A stretch of DNA of 64,000 nt. Source: Roseateles toxinivorans (GTDB lineage: Bacteria; Pseudomonadota; Gammaproteobacteria; Burkholderiales; Burkholderiaceae_C). Positions 8,721-16,746 of the stretch are shown one piece after another. The notes beneath the pieces are model-generated. The model had not been told where the DNA came from. It was given only the letters and a program-made list of their open reading frames with translations, and did no database searches. Made by a program: the position numbers and the translations under genes. The DNA lies in contig NZ_SNXS01000004.1 of assembly GCF_004362525.1 (NCBI RefSeq), positions 496,001 to 560,000 on the forward strand, given 5' to 3'. Numbering within the stretch: position 1 is the first letter of the stretch; every line of letters starts with the position of its first letter.

Positions 8721-9876
8721 GAAACAAACGCCGGGCCGTCCCAAGTGTTTCTCCTCCCCCTCGGGGGGGCGGACGACGCAAGGCGGCGGCCTCGGGGGCG
8801 CTTTTAAGTTGAAGCGCGCTCTGCTGGGTCTGCTGCTGGTGGCTGCGGTGCCGGCGGCCTGGGCGCAGTCCTCGGCCTACACCGGTGTCGGCCGCTCGGC
8901 CACGCCCAAGGAGGTGGCGGCCTGGGACATCGATGTGCGCCCCGACTTCAAGGGCCTGCCCAAGGGCGCCGGTTCGGTGGCCAAGGGTCAGGACGTGTGG
9001 GAGGGCAAATGCGCCCAGTGCCACGGCATCTTCGGCGAGAGCGGCGAGGTGTTCTCGCCGCTGGTGGGCGGCACCACCGCCGACGATATCAAGACCGGCC
9101 ACGTGGCGCGGCTCAACGATCGCGCCTATCCAGGCCGCACAACCTTGATGAAGGTGGCCACCGTCTCGACGCTGTGGGACTACATCAACCGCGCCATGCC
9201 CTGGACCGCACCGAAATCGCTGAGCACCGAGGAAGTGTATGCGGTGACGGCCTTCCTGCTCAATCTGGGCGGTGTGGTGCCCGAGAACTTCACGCTGTCG
9301 GACCAGAACATCGCCGAAGTGCAGAAGCGCATGCCCAACCGCAATGGCATGACCCTGGACCACAATCTGTGGCCCGGCAAGGGCCTGACCACCGGCGCAA
9401 AGGCCGACACGCGCAACATCGCCTGCATGAAGGACTGTGTCACCGAGGCCAGCATCGCCTCGGCCCTGCCCGAGCATGCACGCAATGCGCACGGCAATCT
9501 GGCCGAGCAGAACCGCGCCGTCGGGGCGCAGCATGGCGCTGACACGACCAAACCGGCCGGTGCCCCGGTGCCGCGCGAACTGGCGCCAAAACCGGTTGAA
9601 CCCGCCAAGTCAGGTACATCAGGCGCTCCAATGGCGCTGCTGAACAAGAACAGTTGCACCGCCTGCCACGGGATGGACAGCAAGCTGGTTGGCCCCTCGT
9701 TCAAGGATATTGCCAAGAAATACGGCAGCGGCGCCGATGCCGAGGCCTATCTCGCTGGCAAGATACGCAGTGGTGGCGTGGGCGTGTGGGGGCAGATCCC
9801 GATGCCGGCGCAGACGCTCAGCGAGGCGGACGCCAGGGCTGTTGCCCAATGGCTGAAGAGCGGCGCCCCGAAGTAA
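8704..9876 (+). CDS. soxD: SoxD, cytochrome c subunit of sulfane dehydrogenase
   Basis: 390 residues from the ATG at 8704, which has GGTGAGG at good spacing. Two c-type haem sites: CAQCH in the N-terminal domain and CTACH in the C-terminal domain, each followed by cytochrome c folds; a later Met (PMPAQ) may be an axial ligand. It passes electrons from SoxC to small cytochromes. Oddity: residues about 10-34 are encoded by a dispersed repeat placed before the signal peptide (KRALLGLLLVAAVPAAWAQ). An in-frame TTG at 8809 starts exactly at that signal peptide and may be the real or an alternative start. Confidence 0.94.
   Translation: MSSSREKQTPGRPKCFSSPSGGRTTQGGGLGGAFKLKRALLGLLLVAAVPAAWAQSSAYTGVGRSATPKEVAAWDIDVRPDFKGLPKGAGSVAKGQDVWEGKCAQCHGIFGESGEVFSPLVGGTTADDIKTGHVARLNDRAYPGRTTLMKVATVSTLWDYINRAMPWTAPKSLSTEEVYAVTAFLLNLGGVVPENFTLSDQNIAEVQKRMPNRNGMTLDHNLWPGKGLTTGAKADTRNIACMKDCVTEASIASALPEHARNAHGNLAEQNRAVGAQHGADTTKPAGAPVPRELAPKPVEPAKSGTSGAPMALLNKNSCTACHGMDSKLVGPSFKDIAKKYGSGADAEAYLAGKIRSGGVGVWGQIPMPAQTLSEADARAVAQWLKSGAPK
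8731..8804 (+). repeat. dispersed GC-rich repeat, copy 1 (inside soxD)
   Basis: About 70 bp with the quasi-palindromic core CCCCCTCGGGGGG and the downstream parts GACGCAA and GGGGGCGC. It matches copy 2 (58161-58233, reverse strand) over its whole length with few gaps. Read in the soxD frame it encodes the same peptide pattern as copy 2: FSSPSGG, then TQ, then GGA. Only two copies occur in the window; I expect more in the genome. Confidence 0.75.
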
Positions 9877-9893
9877 ATTTCTTCCCCCTAGGG

Positions 9894-9916
9894 GATGGCA
9901 CGGATGCTGAGCCATC
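9894..9916 (+). promoter_or_regulatory. inverted repeat before soxY
   Basis: In the 78-base gap between soxD and soxY, GATGGC and GCCATC form a 6-bp inverted repeat with an 11-base spacer, just after the palindrome CCCCTAGGGG. It may be an operator for a soxYZAX promoter or a processing hairpin between soxCD and soxYZAX. No clear -10/-35 pair is visible. Confidence 0.3.
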
Positions 9917-9954
9917 ATCCCTTTATTAGCATGCAACGATCTAGGAGACCGAAG

Positions 9955-10425
9955 ATGATCGCAAATCGCCGAGAGGTACTTTCGACGAGCGCCAAGGTGG
10001 CATCTCTGATGCTGGCTTCGGGCTTGTTTGGCCAGATGGCGCACGCCAGCGGCCCGGCTGCCGGCAAGGGCGCCTTTGACGCCAAGACCATGGCCGACAT
10101 GGCCAAGGCCCTGGGCTATGGCGCACCCGCCGAGAGCAAGGACGTCAGCATCACGGCGCCCGACATCGCCGAGAACGGCGCCGTCGTGCCCTTGGGCGCC
10201 GCCACCACCCTGGCCGGTGTCAAGCAGATGATGCTGCTGGTGGAGAAGAACCCGTCCGTGCTGGCCGCGCTGTTCAATGTCAGCCCCGAGATCGAGGCCA
10301 ATTTCTCGACCCGCGTGAAGATGGGCCAGTCGTCCAATGTGTTCGCTGTGGCGATCACCAATGACAACAAGGTTCTGTTCGCGCAGAAAGAAGTCAAGGT
10401 CACGCTGGGTGGATGTGGCGGTTGA
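9955..10425 (+). CDS. soxY: SoxY, sulfur-carrier subunit
   Basis: 156 residues; start chosen at 9955 because AGGAGA precedes it. A Tat-like signal (NRREVLSTSAK) leads to MAHAS. The C-terminus ends GGCGG, the hallmark swinging arm whose Cys carries the thiosulfate-derived sulfur during the Sox cycle. SoxY works as a heterodimer with SoxZ, encoded next, in the periplasm. Length and terminal motif match the family exactly. Confidence 0.97.
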   Translation: MIANRREVLSTSAKVASLMLASGLFGQMAHASGPAAGKGAFDAKTMADMAKALGYGAPAESKDVSITAPDIAENGAVVPLGAATTLAGVKQMMLLVEKNPSVLAALFNVSPEIEANFSTRVKMGQSSNVFAVAITNDNKVLFAQKEVKVTLGGCGG

Positions 10426-10498
10426 CGCCTCGGCTCCTCCGGCAATACGGTTCAATTGATTTCGTCCTCGCAGTGCGCGGACTTTGAAGGAGACAGAC

Positions 10499-10810
10499 AT
10501 GGCAGATCCAATGCGCATTCGCGCCCAGGCCGCTGGCGACAAGGCCACCGTGCGCGTACTGATGGCCCACGAGATGGAGAGCGGACAACGCAAGGACTCG
10601 GCGGGCAAGACCATTCCGGCCTGGTTCATCAACGAGGTCACCGCCTCGCTGAACGGCAAGCAGGTGCTGAGCGCGGAATGGGGCCCTTCGGTGTCGAAGA
10701 ATCCGTTCCTGCAGTTCAGCATCAAGGGCGCCAAGGCCGGTGACAAGGTTTCGGTGACCTGGACGGACAACAAGGGCGACAAACGCACCGACGAAGCCGC
10801 AGTGTCCTGA
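10499..10810 (+). CDS. soxZ: SoxZ, partner of the sulfur carrier
   Basis: 103 residues from the ATG at 10499 after GAAGGAGA; an in-frame ATG five codons upstream lies on top of that ribosome-binding site. The single immunoglobulin-like fold is recognised by RIRAQAAGDKATVRVLMAHEME and PFLQFSIKGAKAGDKVSVTW. No signal peptide, as usual: SoxZ is exported bound to SoxY. It lies between soxY and soxA in the standard order. Confidence 0.96.
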   Translation: MADPMRIRAQAAGDKATVRVLMAHEMESGQRKDSAGKTIPAWFINEVTASLNGKQVLSAEWGPSVSKNPFLQFSIKGAKAGDKVSVTWTDNKGDKRTDEAAVS

Positions 10811-10909
10811 TCCGGCGCTCCAAAAGTAGCCAGGCCCGCTTGCGGGTCTGTACATTCCAGTAGGCGCCAGCCGGGCATTCATGACATAGGCGCCACAACG
10901 GAGACAAAC

Positions 10910-11710
10910 ATGCGACATCACAACAAACTCCTGCTGGCCGGCCTGCTGCTGGCCGCTGGCGCTGCCCAGGCGCAGAAGACCGCGGCCGACGGCATTGCCG
11001 AGTACCGCGCCCTGCTCGCCGACGGCAATCCTGCCGAGTTGTTCGAGGCCAAGGGCGAGGACATCTGGAAGACCAAGCGTGGCCCCAAGAATGCGTCGCT
11101 GGAGCGTTGTGATCTGGGCAAGGGGCCAGGTGTTGTGAAGGGCGCGTTTGTCGAATTGCCCCGCTGGTTTGCGGACACCCAGAAGGTGCAGGACCTGGAG
11201 TCGCGGCTGCTGACCTGCATGAGCAGCCTGCAGGGCCTGGACGCAGCGGCGATCGCCAAGACACCGTTCGGCAAGGGCGAGCAGGTCGCCATGGAGGCGC
11301 TGGCGGCCTGGATTTCCGGGGAGTCGCGCGGCCAGCGCATGAACCTGCCCCAGGCCCACCTCGAAGAACAGCGCATGTACCAACTGGGCAAGCGCGCGTT
11401 CTTCTTCCGGGGCGGGCCGATGGACTTCTCCTGCGCGTCCTGTCATGGTGAGGAGGGCAAGCGCATTCGCATGCAGGACCTGCCCAACCTGACCAAGAAC
11501 CCGGGGGATGGCGTGGGCTTCGCGGCATGGCCTGCCTACCGAGTCTCCAGCGGTGAAATGTGGAGCATGCAGCGGCGGCTGAATGACTGCTACCGTCAGC
11601 AGCGCTTTCCCTATCCCGGTTATGCGTCCGACGTGACCGTGGCGCTGGGCGTCTATATGGGCGTCAACGCCAAGGGTGCCGAGTCCGTTGCGCCCGCCCT
11701 GAAGCGCTGA
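10910..11710 (+). CDS. soxA: SoxA, L-cysteine S-thiosulfotransferase subunit (monohaem)
   Basis: 266 residues with signal peptide ending AAQAQ. Only one c-haem motif, CASCH, lies in the C-terminal half; the N-terminal domain keeps two cysteines (ERCDLG, LLTCMSS) that form a disulfide in monohaem SoxA proteins. The catalytic haem-ligand Cys is in NDCYRQQRFPYPGY. With SoxX it joins thiosulfate to the SoxY cysteine in the periplasm. Ten bases separate it from soxX. Confidence 0.96.
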   Translation: MRHHNKLLLAGLLLAAGAAQAQKTAADGIAEYRALLADGNPAELFEAKGEDIWKTKRGPKNASLERCDLGKGPGVVKGAFVELPRWFADTQKVQDLESRLLTCMSSLQGLDAAAIAKTPFGKGEQVAMEALAAWISGESRGQRMNLPQAHLEEQRMYQLGKRAFFFRGGPMDFSCASCHGEEGKRIRMQDLPNLTKNPGDGVGFAAWPAYRVSSGEMWSMQRRLNDCYRQQRFPYPGYASDVTVALGVYMGVNAKGAESVAPALKR

Positions 11711-11720
11711 AGGAGACGAG

Positions 11721-12365
11721 ATGAACAAGAAGATCACCCTGCTGGCCGTTGCTGCCGTGACCCTGGTCGTGGCCGGTTGTGCCAGCCTCCCCAGCCCGGC
11801 CGAACTGGACGCGCAAGCGCTGGCCATGCTGAAGACCTCGTTCCGCGACGAGGGCATTGCCACCAACAAGCGCCTGGATCAGGACCTGGGCCAGCGCGCC
11901 TGTTCGTCGGAGCAGCCGCCCGCGGAGAGTGTCGTCAAGCAGATCGAGGCCGAGGCCCTGGCCACGGTCAAGTTGCCAGCCAACGGACAATACCTGGGCG
12001 ACTGGCGCGAGGGCGAGAAGCTGGCCCAGAATGGGCGCGGCATGACCTGGACGGACAAGTCCGCCGCGCCGAGCGCCAATGGCGGCAGCTGCTACAACTG
12101 TCACCAGATCGGCAAGCAGGAGCTCTCCTTCGGCAATATCGGCCCCAGCCTCTACAACTACGGCAAGATCCGCGGCGTCAAGGAACCTGGCGATCCAGCC
12201 AGCGCCGCCATCGTGCAATACACCTGGGGCAAGCTGTGGAACTCCAAGGCCTACAGCGCCTGTTCCAATATGCCCCGTTTCGGCCATGCCGGCCTGCTCG
12301 ACGAAACCCAGCTGCGCCATGTGATGGCCCTGCTGCTGGATCCGCGCTCGCCGGTCAATCAATAG
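11721..12365 (+). CDS. soxX: SoxX, cytochrome c subunit of SoxXA, lipoprotein type
   Basis: 214 residues, longer than classical SoxX. The N-terminus is a lipoprotein signal (LVVAGC lipobox), so the protein is probably membrane-anchored, with about 90 extra residues before the cytochrome domain. Haem motif CYNCH; the axial Met is probably in NMPRFGH. It accepts the electrons released by SoxA. The gene is the last of the soxYZAX run and is followed by a terminator. Confidence 0.95.
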   Translation: MNKKITLLAVAAVTLVVAGCASLPSPAELDAQALAMLKTSFRDEGIATNKRLDQDLGQRACSSEQPPAESVVKQIEAEALATVKLPANGQYLGDWREGEKLAQNGRGMTWTDKSAAPSANGGSCYNCHQIGKQELSFGNIGPSLYNYGKIRGVKEPGDPASAAIVQYTWGKLWNSKAYSACSNMPRFGHAGLLDETQLRHVMALLLDPRSPVNQ

Positions 12366-12382
12366 GCCCCAAGGCAAGATGA

Positions 12383-12406
12383 AGCCCGCATGCCGCGGGC
12401 TTTTTT
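12383..12406 (+). terminator. Rho-independent terminator between soxX and soxB
   Basis: AGCCCGC-ATGCC-GCGGGCT is a 7-bp stem with a 5-base loop followed by TTTTT. It lies 17 bases after the soxX stop and 29 before soxB, so soxB is partly uncoupled from soxYZAX. Confidence 0.85.
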
Positions 12407-12434
12407 CGATTCAATACATAAGCGAGTACTTATC

Positions 12435-14168
12435 ATGAGCCTGAGCAAACGCGACTTTCTGCAGGTAATGGCGGCGGCCTCGGCTGCCGGCATGGGCCTG
12501 ACCCGTTATGCCGATGCTGACGCGGCCACGGCCGAGCAGGGCCTGTATGAGCTGCCACGCTTCGGTCAGGTGTCCTTCCTGCACATGACCGACTGCCACG
12601 CGCAGCTCAAGCCGATCTACTTCCGTGAGCCGAGTGTGAACCTCGGCCTGGCCGGCATGGCAGGTCAAAGCCCGCATGTGGTGGGCGAGCGCCTGCTCAA
12701 GAGCGTGGGTGTGCGGCCCGGCACGGCGCTGGCCCATGCCTTCACCTATCTGGACTTCGAGCGCGCCGCGCGTCGCTACGGCAAGGTCGGCGGCTTTGCC
12801 CACCTGAGCACCCTGGTCAAGCGCATGAAGGCCAGCCGCCCCGGGGCGCTGCTGCTGGACGGCGGTGACACCTGGCAGGGCTCGGCCACCTCGCTGTGGA
12901 CCAATGCACAAGACATGGTCGATGCCTGCAAGCTGCTGGGCGTTGACGTGATGACCGGCCACTGGGAGTTCACCTACGGCATGGAGCGTGTCAAGGAGAT
13001 TCTGGAGAAGGACTTCAAGGGCAAGCTCGACTTCGTGGCCCAGAACGTCAAGACCAATGACTTCGGCGACGCCGTGTTCCCGCCCTATGTGATGCGCGAG
13101 ATGAATGGCATCAAGTGCGCCATCATTGGCCAGGCCTTCCCCTACACGCCGATTGCCAACCCGCGCTATATGGTGGCCGACTGGGCCTTCGGCATCCAGG
13201 ACGAGAACATGCAGGCCATGGTCAATGAGGCGCGCGGCAAGGGCGCCCAGGTGGTGGTCGTGCTGTCGCACAACGGCATGGATGTGGACCTGAAGATGGC
13301 CTCGCGCGTTCGTGGCATCGACGCCATCCTCGGCGGCCACACGCACGACGGCGTGCCGGTGCCGGTGCAGGTGAAGAATGCCGGCGGCATCACCCTGGTC
13401 ACCAACGCCGGCAGCAACAGCAAGTTCCTGGGCGTGCTCGACTTCGAGGTCAAGGACGGCCGGGTGGCCGACTTCCGCTACAAGCTGCTGCCGGTCTTTT
13501 CAAATATGCTGAAGGCCGATCCGGAAATGGATGCGCTGATCAGCAAGGTGCGCGCACCCTATGAAGGCAAGCTGGCGGAGAAGCTGGCGATCAGCGACGG
13601 CCTGCTCTACCGCCGCGGCAATTTCAACGGCAGCTGGGACCAGCTGATCGTCGATGCGCTGATCGAGGTGCAGGGCGCCGAGATCGCCTTCTCGCCGGGC
13701 TTTCGCTGGGGCACGAGTCTGCTGCCCGGTGACGTCATCACACGTGAGCTGATGATGGACCAGCTGGCCACCACCTACAGCTATGCGACCGTCACCGAGA
13801 TGACGGGCGAGACCATCAAGACGGTGCTGGAAGACGTCTGCGACAACCTGTTCAATCCTGACCCCTACTATCAGCAGGGCGGTGACATGGTGCGTGTCGG
13901 CGGGCTCAGCTATGCCTGCGAGCCGGGGGCGGCGATGGGCAGGCGCATTCAGGACATGCGTCTGCACGGCAAGCCTATCCTGGCCGACAAGAAGTACAAG
14001 GTGGCCGGCTGGGCCCCGGTGGCCGAAGAGGCCGCCAGCCAGCCGGGCAACCGCATGGTCTGGGATGTGGTCGAGCAGTGGCTCAAATCCAAGGGGAGGG
14101 TCAGCGCCCGCAAGCTCAACACACCGCGCCTGATCGGTGTGCAAGGCAATCCCGGCCTGGTGCTCTGA
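12435..14168 (+). CDS. soxB: SoxB, S-sulfosulfanyl-L-cysteine sulfohydrolase
   Basis: 577 residues. A signal sequence with SKRDFLQVMAAASAAG resembles a weak Tat leader. The dinuclear-manganese metallophosphatase fold is seen in LHMTDCHAQL, LLDGGDTWQGS, the family-specific GHWEFTYG, VLSHNG and ILGGHTHDGVP; the C-terminal 5'-nucleotidase-like domain follows. It hydrolyses sulfate from the SoxY-bound thiosulfonate in the periplasm. The start at 12435 follows an AT-rich stretch after the soxX terminator, so a separate promoter is likely, though none is clear. Confidence 0.97.
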   Translation: MSLSKRDFLQVMAAASAAGMGLTRYADADAATAEQGLYELPRFGQVSFLHMTDCHAQLKPIYFREPSVNLGLAGMAGQSPHVVGERLLKSVGVRPGTALAHAFTYLDFERAARRYGKVGGFAHLSTLVKRMKASRPGALLLDGGDTWQGSATSLWTNAQDMVDACKLLGVDVMTGHWEFTYGMERVKEILEKDFKGKLDFVAQNVKTNDFGDAVFPPYVMREMNGIKCAIIGQAFPYTPIANPRYMVADWAFGIQDENMQAMVNEARGKGAQVVVVLSHNGMDVDLKMASRVRGIDAILGGHTHDGVPVPVQVKNAGGITLVTNAGSNSKFLGVLDFEVKDGRVADFRYKLLPVFSNMLKADPEMDALISKVRAPYEGKLAEKLAISDGLLYRRGNFNGSWDQLIVDALIEVQGAEIAFSPGFRWGTSLLPGDVITRELMMDQLATTYSYATVTEMTGETIKTVLEDVCDNLFNPDPYYQQGGDMVRVGGLSYACEPGAAMGRRIQDMRLHGKPILADKKYKVAGWAPVAEEAASQPGNRMVWDVVEQWLKSKGRVSARKLNTPRLIGVQGNPGLVL

Positions 14169-14273
14169 CAGCAGGGCGCAACGCGCCACTATTTGGCTGG
14201 ATTCAAGGGAAAGTCCCCGCCTGCACCCGCTTGTGGGGCGCTCCCCGGGGCCCTAATATTGCTCAACAGTTAT

Positions 14274-14295
14274 GAAAGTTTGATATCAATCTTTC
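14274..14295 (+). promoter_or_regulatory. 22-bp near-perfect palindrome before the SqrR/BigR-like gene
   Basis: GAAAGTTTGAT and ATCAATCTTTC form an inverted repeat matching at 10 of 11 positions, ending 9 bases before the ATG. The smaller palindrome CTTTCGAAAG (14291-14300) overlaps it. Position, AT-content and length fit an ArsR-dimer operator, most likely for self-repression. Confidence 0.6.
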
Positions 14296-14304
14296 GAAAG
14301 CTTC

Positions 14305-14727
14305 ATGAGCAACAAGCCGGCCAAGTCAGATCCTGTCGAGGTGCCCGCAGTGGCCGCCAGCGCGGCCACCGCCCCTGGCGACGTCGAACAGATGCGCCAG
14401 CATGCCCGCGAGGCCACCGCGCTGCTCAAGGCCATGGGCAACGAGGACCGCCTGCTGATCCTGTGCACTCTGAGTCAGGGCGAGCTGTCGGTGGGCGAGC
14501 TCGAGGCGCGTACCCAGATTCATCAGCCGACGTTGTCTCAGCAGCTCACCGTGCTGCGTGCCCAGGGCATGGTCAGCTGCCGCCGCGACGGACGCTTTGT
14601 CTACTATGCCGTCTGCAGCCATGCGGCTCTGGCCACCATAGAAACTCTTTACGGACTGTTCTGTGCCCGCAGCGCCAGCTGCGTGCCGCCCCCTGCCGCC
14701 AAGCGCGCGAGGAGGCCACCCTCTTGA
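14305..14727 (+). CDS. ArsR-family persulfide sensor (SqrR/BigR-like)
   Basis: 140 residues: a low-complexity N-terminal tail of about 30, then a winged helix (LLKAMGNEDRLLILC, GELSVGELEARTQIHQPTLSQQLTVLRAQGM, RRDGRFVYY). Cys54 and Cys120 are 66 residues apart, the same spacing as the Cys41/Cys107 pair of SqrR and Cys42/Cys108 of BigR, which form a tetrasulfide link with persulfide. Cys126 is extra. Known members derepress sulfide-oxidation genes. It follows soxB, precedes the FadL porin and YeeE genes, and has its own palindromic operator. Confidence 0.88.
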   Translation: MSNKPAKSDPVEVPAVAASAATAPGDVEQMRQHAREATALLKAMGNEDRLLILCTLSQGELSVGELEARTQIHQPTLSQQLTVLRAQGMVSCRRDGRFVYYAVCSHAALATIETLYGLFCARSASCVPPPAAKRARRPPS

Positions 14728-14814
14728 GTCACTAGCACCCAAGCCCGTCGCCCGACGGGAGCCAAAAGCGGGCCGCGCATGGGGCGTGGGTCTCGCAACA
14801 CATCTGGAGACAAC

Positions 14815-16122
14815 ATGACGAAACGCGCAACTCGCGTCGCGGGGGCCCTGCTCGCCCTGCCGATGCTGGCGCATGCCACCAACGGCATGCTTCTCGAGGG
14901 CTATGGCCCGATTGCCGGTGGCATGGGCGGTGTGGCCAATGCCATTGACAACGGCATGGCGGCAGCCGCCAACAACCCCGCGACGATGGGCCTGATGAGC
15001 GCCGAGGCGAGACTCGATCTGGCCATCGGCCACCTGGGTCCCAAGGTCAGCAGCGCAGCAGGTCCGATGGCGGCCCACTCGAGCGCCAGGGCCTACCAGA
15101 TGCCGGCCTTCGGCTACGGCCGGCGCAATGGCAGCCTGACCTACGGCCTGGCGGTCTTTGCCCAGGGCGGCATGGGCACCGAGTATGCGGCCGACAGCTT
15201 CCTGGCCATGGGCTCAGCTCAGCCCGTGCGCGCAGAGCTGGGGGTCGGTCGCCTGATCGCTCCCGTGGCCTGGCAGGTCAGCCCGGCACTGACGCTGGGT
15301 GGTTCGATCGACCTGGTCTGGTCCACGCTTGACATTCGCATGGCGGCCTCCGGTGCTCAGCTGGGCCAGATGGTGACCGGTGCCTCCGGCAATCTGGCCA
15401 TGGCGCTGCCGGCCCTCGGTGGCGCGCCCTGGGCGCGCATTGATTTCAGCGATGGCAGCAAGTTCTCCGGCGAGGCCATCTCCACCGGCTGGGCCGCCAA
15501 GCTGGGTTTTGTCTACAAGATGTCGGACGCGCTGACGATGGGTGGCAGCTGGCACAGCAAGACGGCGCTGAAGGACATGAGAACGAGCCAGGGCGGGGCG
15601 AGCCTCAGCGGCTTTGGTGGCTTCAGTGATAGCGGCCGCCTCAGCGTTGACAATTTCCAGATGCCCAGCCAGTGGGCCCTGGGTCTGGCCTGGCGCGCCA
15701 GACCCGGCCTGACACTGGCCGCGGACCTCAAGCACATCGGCTGGGCTGACGTGATGCAGTCGCTGCGCATGCGCTACGTGAGCGCCGGCATGGGCGGCGA
15801 GGTCAGCTTCGCGCTGCCGCAGCACTGGCGCAACCAGACCGTCACAGCGCTCGGCGCGGCCTGGCAGGCCACACCGGCCTTGATACTGCGGGCGGGCTAC
15901 AACAGGGCGCCAAACCCGATCCCTGACCTGTACGTCAACCCGCTGTTCCCGGCGACCGTGCGCAGCCATCTGAGTGCCGGCTTCAGCTACGAGCTCGGCG
16001 AGCGCTCGGCTATCAGCGCCGTCATCACCAAGGCGCCGGACACCACCGTGCAGGCCGGCACCGGCGTGAGCATCAGTCACAGCCAGCTGAATGCGCAGCT
16101 GATGTACAGCCTGCGCTTCTGA
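14815..16122 (+). CDS. FadL/OmpP1/TodX-type outer-membrane protein
   Basis: 435 residues from the ATG after TGGAGA. Signal peptide ends AHATNG, the typical mature N-terminus of the FadL family. GPIAGGMGGVANAIDNGMAAAANNPATM is the conserved N-terminal hatch region (split here: AIDNGMAAAANNPA), and the last residue is Phe (YSLRF). Family members let hydrophobic molecules cross the outer membrane. Copies beside sulfur-oxidation genes are proposed to handle elemental sulfur or hydrophobic sulfur compounds; that role is inferred here. Confidence 0.88.
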   Translation: MTKRATRVAGALLALPMLAHATNGMLLEGYGPIAGGMGGVANAIDNGMAAAANNPATMGLMSAEARLDLAIGHLGPKVSSAAGPMAAHSSARAYQMPAFGYGRRNGSLTYGLAVFAQGGMGTEYAADSFLAMGSAQPVRAELGVGRLIAPVAWQVSPALTLGGSIDLVWSTLDIRMAASGAQLGQMVTGASGNLAMALPALGGAPWARIDFSDGSKFSGEAISTGWAAKLGFVYKMSDALTMGGSWHSKTALKDMRTSQGGASLSGFGGFSDSGRLSVDNFQMPSQWALGLAWRARPGLTLAADLKHIGWADVMQSLRMRYVSAGMGGEVSFALPQHWRNQTVTALGAAWQATPALILRAGYNRAPNPIPDLYVNPLFPATVRSHLSAGFSYELGERSAISAVITKAPDTTVQAGTGVSISHSQLNAQLMYSLRF

Positions 16123-16160
16123 CCCTCGTTTTTTTTGGAACCAAATATCAGGAAATGATC

Positions 16161-16739
16161 ATGCAAGGATTTATGAAAATGGCTGCCCGGCTGGCCGGTC
16201 TGGTACTGCTGGGTGCGGCGCTGACCGGCTGCGGCACCGTGGCGACCCTGGGCAAGCTGGAAGATGGCGCCGGCGCCGAGGCCAGCAAGATGTGGGACCG
16301 CTGGGTCGACAGCGGTGGGGACATTGCCGTGGCGACGACCTGGGAACGCAAGGTCAAGCCCGGCGTCACCTTGGACCAGATCGAACAGGCGCTGGCCAGC
16401 GTGGCGACGGAGACGAACATCCGGCCTGTCGGCGAACTGCCGCTGTCCAAGGAGCTCGAGGCGCGCAGCGGCAAGCCCCAGAAGCTGCTGAAGGTCTACA
16501 ACTACTGCAACCCGCAGACGGCGCGCAAGATGGTGGACTTCTCGCCGCACATGTCGGCCTATCTGCCTTGCCGCATCAGCATCGTCGAGCAGAACGACGG
16601 CCTGTGGATGTACACGCTCAATATGGACATGATGATACGGATGGGGCGCAAGCTGCCGCCGGACCTGAAGGCCGATGCGCTGAAGGTGCGCGAGGCTATC
16701 TGGCTGATGATGGAGAAGGGCTCCAAGGGGGAGTTTTAA
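16161..16739 (+). CDS. DUF302-type lipoprotein
   Basis: About 192 residues; ATG at 16161 is preferred for its spacing to CAGGAAA, with an in-frame ATG six bases upstream. A lipoprotein signal (LTGCGT) is followed by a DUF302-like domain with the phrases LLKVYNYCNPQTARKM and SAYLPCRISIVEQ, containing two cysteines. Function unknown. Homologous domains occur in many sulfur- or metal-stress neighbourhoods. It is the last gene of the porin transcript and faces a convergent DsrE gene. Confidence 0.72.
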   Translation: MQGFMKMAARLAGLVLLGAALTGCGTVATLGKLEDGAGAEASKMWDRWVDSGGDIAVATTWERKVKPGVTLDQIEQALASVATETNIRPVGELPLSKELEARSGKPQKLLKVYNYCNPQTARKMVDFSPHMSAYLPCRISIVEQNDGLWMYTLNMDMMIRMGRKLPPDLKADALKVREAIWLMMEKGSKGEF

Positions 16740-16746
16740 GAGGAAT

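Noticed and set aside
9881-9905. TTCTTCCCCCTAGGGGATGG as a third copy of the dispersed repeat
   Set aside because: Only the C-run/G-run core is similar; the flanking GACGCAA and GGGGGCGC parts are missing.
9897-9912. TGGCACGGATGCTGAG before soxY as a sigma-54 promoter
   Set aside because: The -24 half is perfect but the -12 position lacks GC at the required distance.
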